Positions 59,597 through 64,000 of a stretch of DNA of 64,000 bases are shown here, piece after piece (positions within the stretch are counted from its first letter, which is position 1; each line of letters opens with the position of its first letter). Below the pieces are notes generated by a model. The model made no database searches. It saw nothing but the letters and a program-made list of their open reading frames with translations, and was not told the DNA's origin. This DNA is from Berkiella sp963829835 (GTDB taxonomy: Bacteria; Pseudomonadota; Gammaproteobacteria; Berkiellales; Berkiellaceae): contig CAWHKC010000004.1 of NCBI GenBank assembly GCA_963829835.1, forward strand, positions 2,989,011-3,053,010, in the 5' to 3' direction. The position numbers and the translations under genes are program-made.

Positions 59597-59696
59597 ATAG
59601 GGATTTTTGAAATTCCTTTACTTCAATGCGGACCAATACATGTATTACAAGTATTACATATGCATCATTAATTGCGTGAATAATCAATAATTTGGA

Positions 59697-60956
59697 TTAA
59701 TTTGCATAGACCACTAAAACTTCATTCCAATTGGTTGTGTAGGCTGGCGTCATATTCTCTCTCAGTGACCAGCCTTTATTAAAACCACACACAGCAAATT
59801 GGATGGTTTGACGGCCATATTTATCATTTATCTCATCTAAAATGTCCATTAAGTTTTTATTATTCATTTTAGAGTCATCAATAAAAAAATCTCCTTGCCC
59901 AATGCTATTGGGCACCAGATCCAATAACATCACTCCTGCTTTCTTATAGTGAAAACCTTGCTTATAAATCGCCTTTAAACCCATCGCTGCTGTTTTAAGT
60001 ATTATTACGGTATTATCAGTTTCTTTGACAAATTTCATGCAAATTGAATTGCTGTATTGTTGGTCATTTTGGCTAAACGGATTGGTACGAGCAAACACCA
60101 TCATGGCACTTGCAAAAGATCCTTGTTGCCTCAATTTTTCTGCCGCAGTGGTTGCAAAATTGGCAACCACTTCGCGTAGATCAGTGAAGCTATCAATTTT
60201 TTTCGCAAAAGATCGTGACACCATAATATTTTTACGTGGTGCTACTTCTTCTAAACCAAGACAAGCTGTTCCTTGAAGTTCAAGCACCGTTTTGGCTACC
60301 ATCACATTAAATTTTTTGCGCATTTCGTTGTGATCGGCATTCGCTAAATCATTTGCCGTATGAATACCAATTTGATTTAATTGGCTAGCCCATTTTCGCC
60401 CCACTCCCCAAATGTCACCAACGGGAAGGTGGCAAAGAATATTTTTTGCTTCTTGTGAGTGATGAAATACTTTGACGCCTCCTAAATCAGGCTGACGTTT
60501 AGCAAAGGCATTAGCGGCTTTGGCTAATGTTTTGGTTGAGCCTATTCCCACAGAAACCGGAACATGAACGCCTTGCATAATAAATTGCCGGATCTGTTTG
60601 CCATAGGCGACTAAATCCCATTTTTCAAAGCCCTTTAGCCCAAGAAAAATTTCATCGATAGAGTAAATTTCATAATCGGGTGAAAAAGTGGAGAGTAAGC
60701 TCATTATGCGACCCGAAATATCCCCATAAAGGCGGAAATTAGAAGATAACACCACTACTTTATGTCTATTCACTAATTCCCGTCGCTGGAAGATAGGATC
60801 GCCCATTTTAAACCCAATGGCTTTTGCTTCATTGGAGCGCGCCACCACACAGCCATCATTGTTTGATAGCACCACCACGGGCCTACCCTCTAATTTAGGG
60901 TTAAAGATCCGTTCGCAGGAAACATAGAAGTTGTTGCAGTCAATTAGAGCAAACAT
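59697..60956 (-). CDS. umuC: Y-family DNA polymerase, UmuC (pol V catalytic subunit)
   Basis: About 419 residues from ATG 60956: FALIDCNNFYVSCERIF (metal Asp), VVLSNNDGCVVARS, YEIYSIDEIFLGL (second catalytic Asp-Glu; usual SIDEAF), VSVGIGSTKTLAKAAN, and the C-terminal UmuC domain. A longer ATG at 61025 begins inside a REP-1 repeat and is not used. Error-prone lesion bypass in the SOS response normally needs UmuD, which is not adjacent. No LexA box was evident just upstream. Confidence 0.92.
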   Translation of the reverse strand: MFALIDCNNFYVSCERIFNPKLEGRPVVVLSNNDGCVVARSNEAKAIGFKMGDPIFQRRELVNRHKVVVLSSNFRLYGDISGRIMSLLSTFSPDYEIYSIDEIFLGLKGFEKWDLVAYGKQIRQFIMQGVHVPVSVGIGSTKTLAKAANAFAKRQPDLGGVKVFHHSQEAKNILCHLPVGDIWGVGRKWASQLNQIGIHTANDLANADHNEMRKKFNVMVAKTVLELQGTACLGLEEVAPRKNIMVSRSFAKKIDSFTDLREVVANFATTAAEKLRQQGSFASAMMVFARTNPFSQNDQQYSNSICMKFVKETDNTVIILKTAAMGLKAIYKQGFHYKKAGVMLLDLVPNSIGQGDFFIDDSKMNNKNLMDILDEINDKYGRQTIQFAVCGFNKGWSLRENMTPAYTTNWNEVLVVYAN

Positions 60957-60993
60957 AGGATCTCTTATATATTCTTCAAAACCAAAATCTGTT

Positions 60994-61024
60994 GTAGGGT
61001 GGGCAAAGCAACGCGTGCCCACCA
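60994..61024. repeat. REP-1 single unit
   Basis: GTAGGGTGGGCAAAGCAACG CGTGCCCACCA between umuC and the upstream methyltransferase; hairpin GGTGGGC/GCCCACC. Confidence 0.85.
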
Positions 61025-61107
61025 ATTACTGTACAGATATCAAAACTATAGAGGTTATTTAGAAAAGGATCAAGGATGGTAGTTGAGAAACTTATTTATC
61101 TGAAAAT

Positions 61108-61854
61108 CTATATGCGCCCAACCAACAAATGGATAGGCCATATCATTGCCTTAGGGTGGTCTAAATCACCCCAAGCCGCTTGCAGATCGCCAGCAATTTT
61201 ATCAACCGGATTTTGTTGCTTTTGCTTTTGGTATTCTTTGACTGCAGACCATGTATTCAAATAACCAATCATTTGATGATAGTTAAGATTTTTATTGATA
61301 ATAAAGGCTGGCGGGGAAATGCGCTGAAAAGGAAAAGGAATTGTCGTGTATTCATCCATGACGTAAATTCTTTCTTTAGGCCAATATTTATTGCCCAAAA
61401 TATTTTGATATAGCTTGCGTATGATAGGATCAATTGTCGAAGAGACTGTTCCTAAAGAATAACACCAAGCCGCAATAACACCGCCTGGTTTTGAAACACG
61501 CTTAACCTCTTGGTAAAAAACATCAAAATCAAACCAATGTAATGCTTGAGCAATAGTAATGAGATCGACACTTGCATCTGGAATAGTTGTTTTTTCAGCA
61601 GGCCAGCAATGATAAGTGATATTGTCTTTTTTGGGGGCCACATCTAACTGCTCTTGGCTAATATCAGAAGCAATAACTTGCTTAAAACGTCTTGAAAGTG
61701 AAACAGCGGCCTGCCCATTGCCGGTACCACAATCCCAGGCTAAATCAGATGATGGTACAAGCGTAGCAAGATAAGTGAATAATTCTTCGGGGTAATTAGG
61801 CCGAAACTGTTTGTATTTATCAGGGCTATTTGAAAAATGTTCGATAAACGTCAT
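61108..61854 (-). CDS. class I SAM-dependent methyltransferase (type 11)
   Basis: 248 residues. YKQFRPNYPEELFTYL, motif I AWDCGTGNGQAAVSL, VIASDISQEQLD, then LITIAQALHWFDFDVF and VSKPGGVIAAWCY, as in small-molecule methyltransferases related to trans-aconitate methyltransferase. The start overlaps the pncC stop by four bases, forming a two-gene operon. Confidence 0.88.
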   Translation of the reverse strand: MTFIEHFSNSPDKYKQFRPNYPEELFTYLATLVPSSDLAWDCGTGNGQAAVSLSRRFKQVIASDISQEQLDVAPKKDNITYHCWPAEKTTIPDASVDLITIAQALHWFDFDVFYQEVKRVSKPGGVIAAWCYSLGTVSSTIDPIIRKLYQNILGNKYWPKERIYVMDEYTTIPFPFQRISPPAFIINKNLNYHQMIGYLNTWSAVKEYQKQKQQNPVDKIAGDLQAAWGDLDHPKAMIWPIHLLVGRI

Positions 61855-62327
61855 AAGCGCTGTAAAACAAGGGTTATTGCATTAATAATAGCTTGTTCCC
61901 GAACATCTTGGCGAGAACCTTCAAAAACAAAGCTCTTAACCTTTGCTTTGATGCCTATAATAGCAACGGCAATAAATACAGTCCCAACCGGTTTTTCAGG
62001 TGTTCCGCCCGTTGGGCCAGCGATTCCTGTAATCGACACGCTGATATCAGCTTCCGATAGTGCTAATGCGCGTTCAGCCATTTCTAAAGCAACTGCTTCA
62101 CTTACAGCACCGAATTTCTTTATGGTGGCGCTGTCCACACCCAGCATTTCACATTTCGCCTCATTACTGTATGTAATATAGCCATTACTAAACCAGTCTG
62201 AACTACCAGAAACACTCGTTATCCAGTAACTCAAACCACCGCCAGTACAAGATTCAGCGGTGGCTATCGTCCAGCGTTTGCTTTTAAGCTTTAATCCAAG
62301 TTCTTCAACTAATTTTGTAAGTGGCAA
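61851..62327 (-). CDS. pncC: nicotinamide-nucleotide amidase (CinA C-terminal domain protein)
   Basis: 158 residues: WTIATAESCTGGGLSYWIT (nucleophile Ser), VSEAVALEMAERA, SVSITGIAGPTGGTPEKPVG. Stand-alone CinA-C / PncC deamidates nicotinamide mononucleotide in NAD recycling. First gene of the operon with the methyltransferase; divergent from the MFS gene. Confidence 0.93.
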   Translation of the reverse strand: MPLTKLVEELGLKLKSKRWTIATAESCTGGGLSYWITSVSGSSDWFSNGYITYSNEAKCEMLGVDSATIKKFGAVSEAVALEMAERALALSEADISVSITGIAGPTGGTPEKPVGTVFIAVAIIGIKAKVKSFVFEGSRQDVREQAIINAITLVLQRL

Positions 62328-62395
62328 GGTATGTTCCCAATATGATTGTTTAAAAACACTCTAAACTTACATTATATCATCCAGGATGAAAACAA

Positions 62396-64000
62396 ATGAC
62401 CAGCAATGCCTCAAACGCGACTGCTTGGCCTGCATTGCAGTATCCAATCTTCAGGATGCTTTGGATAGCCGCACTTGTATCTAATATTGGCACCTGGATG
62501 CATGAAATTGGGGCATCTTGGTTGATGACCTCTTTAACAACCAAACCCATGTGGGTTGCACTGGTTCAAGCAACAACAGCTCTCTCGATTTGCATCCTTG
62601 CCCTACCCGCCGGTGCTCTAGCAGATATTATAGACAGGCGACGCTATCTTATCGTTCTACAAAGCGGCATGTTGATTACAGCTGCCATATTAGCAATAGT
62701 GACATTTATAGGAAAAATGACCCCAGAACTTTTATTGTTTCTGACATTTTGCCTTGGCGCGGGAGCGGCTTTAAGTACCCCAACCTGGCAATCCATTATT
62801 CCAGAAATTGTGCCTGGAAAAGATTTATACTCAGCCATTATTCTCAATGGCGTATCCTATAATGTTTCAAGAGCTCTTGGACCTGCCTTAGCGGGTTTAA
62901 TTATTGCGGCCTCAGGGCCTGCAGCCGTATTTGCCATTAACGCTGTTTCCTTTTTTGGGATTATTTTCGCTTTGAAGCGGTGGAAGCGTGAAGCCAATAC
63001 CAGCAGTCTCCCTGCCGAAAGGCTTTTTGGCGCCATAAGAGCTGGGATCCGTTATGTGCGAGGCGCCCCGACATTACAAAATGTTATGGTTAAATCATGC
63101 GCATTCTTCATTTTTTCTAGTGCCGCTTGGGCATTATTACCTTTAGTTGCACGCACCGTTTTAAAAACCGGCCCATTAGGATACGGTATTTTAATGGGAT
63201 GTTTGGGTCTTGGTGCTGTTGTGGGTGCCTTTATTCTGCCGCGATTGCGCGAGTTCTTAAATATTGATCGCGTTATCTTTGCCGGTGCTTGCGCCTTTAC
63301 CATAACCAGTTTGCTACTAGCCTTGTGGGTTAATTTTTATGTCGCCTGTTTCGCGATGATTTTAGGTGGGCTTGCATTTGTATCTGTAATCGCCACTTTA
63401 AATACCGTCGCACAATTTTCGGTTGCGTCTTGGGTACGCGCCCGAGCCTTGTCGGTTTATTTGATGATCTATTTCGGTAGCATGGCATTAGGAAGTGTTT
63501 TTTGGGGTTGGGTAGCCACCCATCACGGTATCCCCCTAACTCTATTAGTATCAGCAATAGGGCTTATTATTGCCAATAGTGGCACCTATTTCGTTCGCCT
63601 TGAAGGGATCCAAATGCTTGATCACACACCAAGTAAAGACTCCCCTGCACCACAAGGCGAAGCACTGCCAACGCATGAGCAAGGACCTGTGATGATAAAT
63701 GTTGAATATCATGTGAAACGCGAAAATCAGGAGAACTTCATTCAAGCGATACAACATATGCGTCGCATTCGATTACGTGAAGGTGCTTATTTTTGGTCAT
63801 TATTTCATGATATTGAACATCATCATCGATTTGTCGAATGCTTTATGGTGGAGTCATGGCTTGAACATTTACGTTATCATGAACGGGTTTCCGTTTCTGA
63901 CAGAAAATATCAGGCTAAAGTAAATGCCTTTCATGAAGGTGAAAAAAGGCCGAAAGTAACGCATTTTGTTGCGCAGCAGATACCATTGAAAAAGAAACAA
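62396..64000 (+). CDS. MFS transporter (MFS_3/EntS type), cut by window end
   Basis: Open frame of 535 codons from ATG 62396 to the last base, with AGGA upstream. About ten to twelve membrane segments (WIAALVSNIGTWMHEIGASW; LPAGALADIIDRRRYLIVLQ; GLIIAASGPAAVFAINAVSF; GLGAVVGAFILPRLRE). From about codon 430 the protein turns soluble (INVEYHVKRENQENFIQAIQ; RLREGAYFWSLFHDIEHHHR), matching the fused antibiotic-biosynthesis-monooxygenase-like tail seen in part of this family. The stop lies beyond the window. Exporter of unknown substrate. Confidence 0.88.
   Translation, partial: MTSNASNATAWPALQYPIFRMLWIAALVSNIGTWMHEIGASWLMTSLTTKPMWVALVQATTALSICILALPAGALADIIDRRRYLIVLQSGMLITAAILAIVTFIGKMTPELLLFLTFCLGAGAALSTPTWQSIIPEIVPGKDLYSAIILNGVSYNVSRALGPALAGLIIAASGPAAVFAINAVSFFGIIFALKRWKREANTSSLPAERLFGAIRAGIRYVRGAPTLQNVMVKSCAFFIFSSAAWALLPLVARTVLKTGPLGYGILMGCLGLGAVVGAFILPRLREFLNIDRVIFAGACAFTITSLLLALWVNFYVACFAMILGGLAFVSVIATLNTVAQFSVASWVRARALSVYLMIYFGSMALGSVFWGWVATHHGIPLTLLVSAIGLIIANSGTYFVRLEGIQMLDHTPSKDSPAPQGEALPTHEQGPVMINVEYHVKRENQENFIQAIQHMRRIRLREGAYFWSLFHDIEHHHRFVECFMVESWLEHLRYHERVSVSDRKYQAKVNAFHEGEKRPKVTHFVAQQIPLKKKQ

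Noticed and set aside
60957..61025. Upstream ATG for umuC
   Set aside because: The 23 extra residues come partly from a REP-1 repeat; family proteins start at MFALIDCNNFY.
1..64000. CRISPR array, integrase, plasmid or phage genes
   Set aside because: No regularly spaced direct repeats and no recombinase, replication or phage structural proteins were seen.

Overview
The window looks like a chromosome segment of an AT-rich, host-adapted gammaproteobacterium, most likely a member of the Legionellales (Coxiella, Berkiella or Legionella relatives). Supporting signs are a Com1/DsbA-like periplasmic protein, a DUF4389 protein, AdiC-like and Bcr/CflA permeases, several eukaryotic-like proteins (an F-box protein, a Ser/Thr kinase, a giant helical protein with a lysine run), many pseudogenes and several REP-like repeat families. 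This placement is inferred from gene content; no rRNA or tRNA gene was found.

Layout. 1-7388: a cyclic beta-1,2-glucan synthase (NdvB type), cut by the window start, with four frameshifts near its GH94 end. 7378-18189 (minus): a tightly overlapping sugar-phosphate operon read pgm-gnd-tkt-tal-pgi-zwf-pgl-HAD phosphatase. Only pgm and zwf are intact; the other six carry frameshifts and, in tkt, two in-frame stops. 18.3-23.8 kb: small secreted and membrane proteins, an amine oxidase, a LuxR-type regulator, a MITE-like inverted repeat, and a decayed CPA2 (KefB-like) antiporter. 23.9-29.1 kb: a His-rich outer-membrane protein, NhaA and two orphan proteins. 29.2-33.1 kb (minus): a four-gene operon of an odd outer-membrane fusion, two glycosyltransferases and a Bcp peroxiredoxin. 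33.2-44.5 kb: mostly housekeeping and envelope genes (DUF885 peptidase, aldehyde dehydrogenase, APC permease, L,D-transpeptidase, YceI, DsbA/Com1, methyltransferase, YhiN-like flavoprotein, MFS). 44.5-59.6 kb: an accessory stretch rich in effector candidates: a kinase, a Tag/GIY-YIG fusion, and a giant helical gene pair ending in a CCA-adding/poly(A)-polymerase-like nucleotidyltransferase; then M20 amidohydrolase, ProXp editing protein, HAD phosphatase, deformylase and an F-box/ankyrin-like protein. 59.7-64 kb: orphan umuC, methyltransferase plus pncC, and an MFS transporter running off the window end.

How it fits together. Pgm would supply glucose-1-phosphate for UDP-glucose and so for glucan synthesis. 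Zwf alone can still make NADPH and feed an Entner-Doudoroff route, which would explain why it survives while gnd, tkt, tal and pgi decay; edd/eda are not in the window. The REP elements sit mostly between convergent or tandem genes, and in three places they run into gene ends.

The most novel items are the split 2.3-kilo-residue protein with a nucleotidyltransferase domain, the Tag/GIY-YIG fusion, the cytosolic-domain/outer-membrane-barrel fusion, and the selective decay of the pentose phosphate operon.
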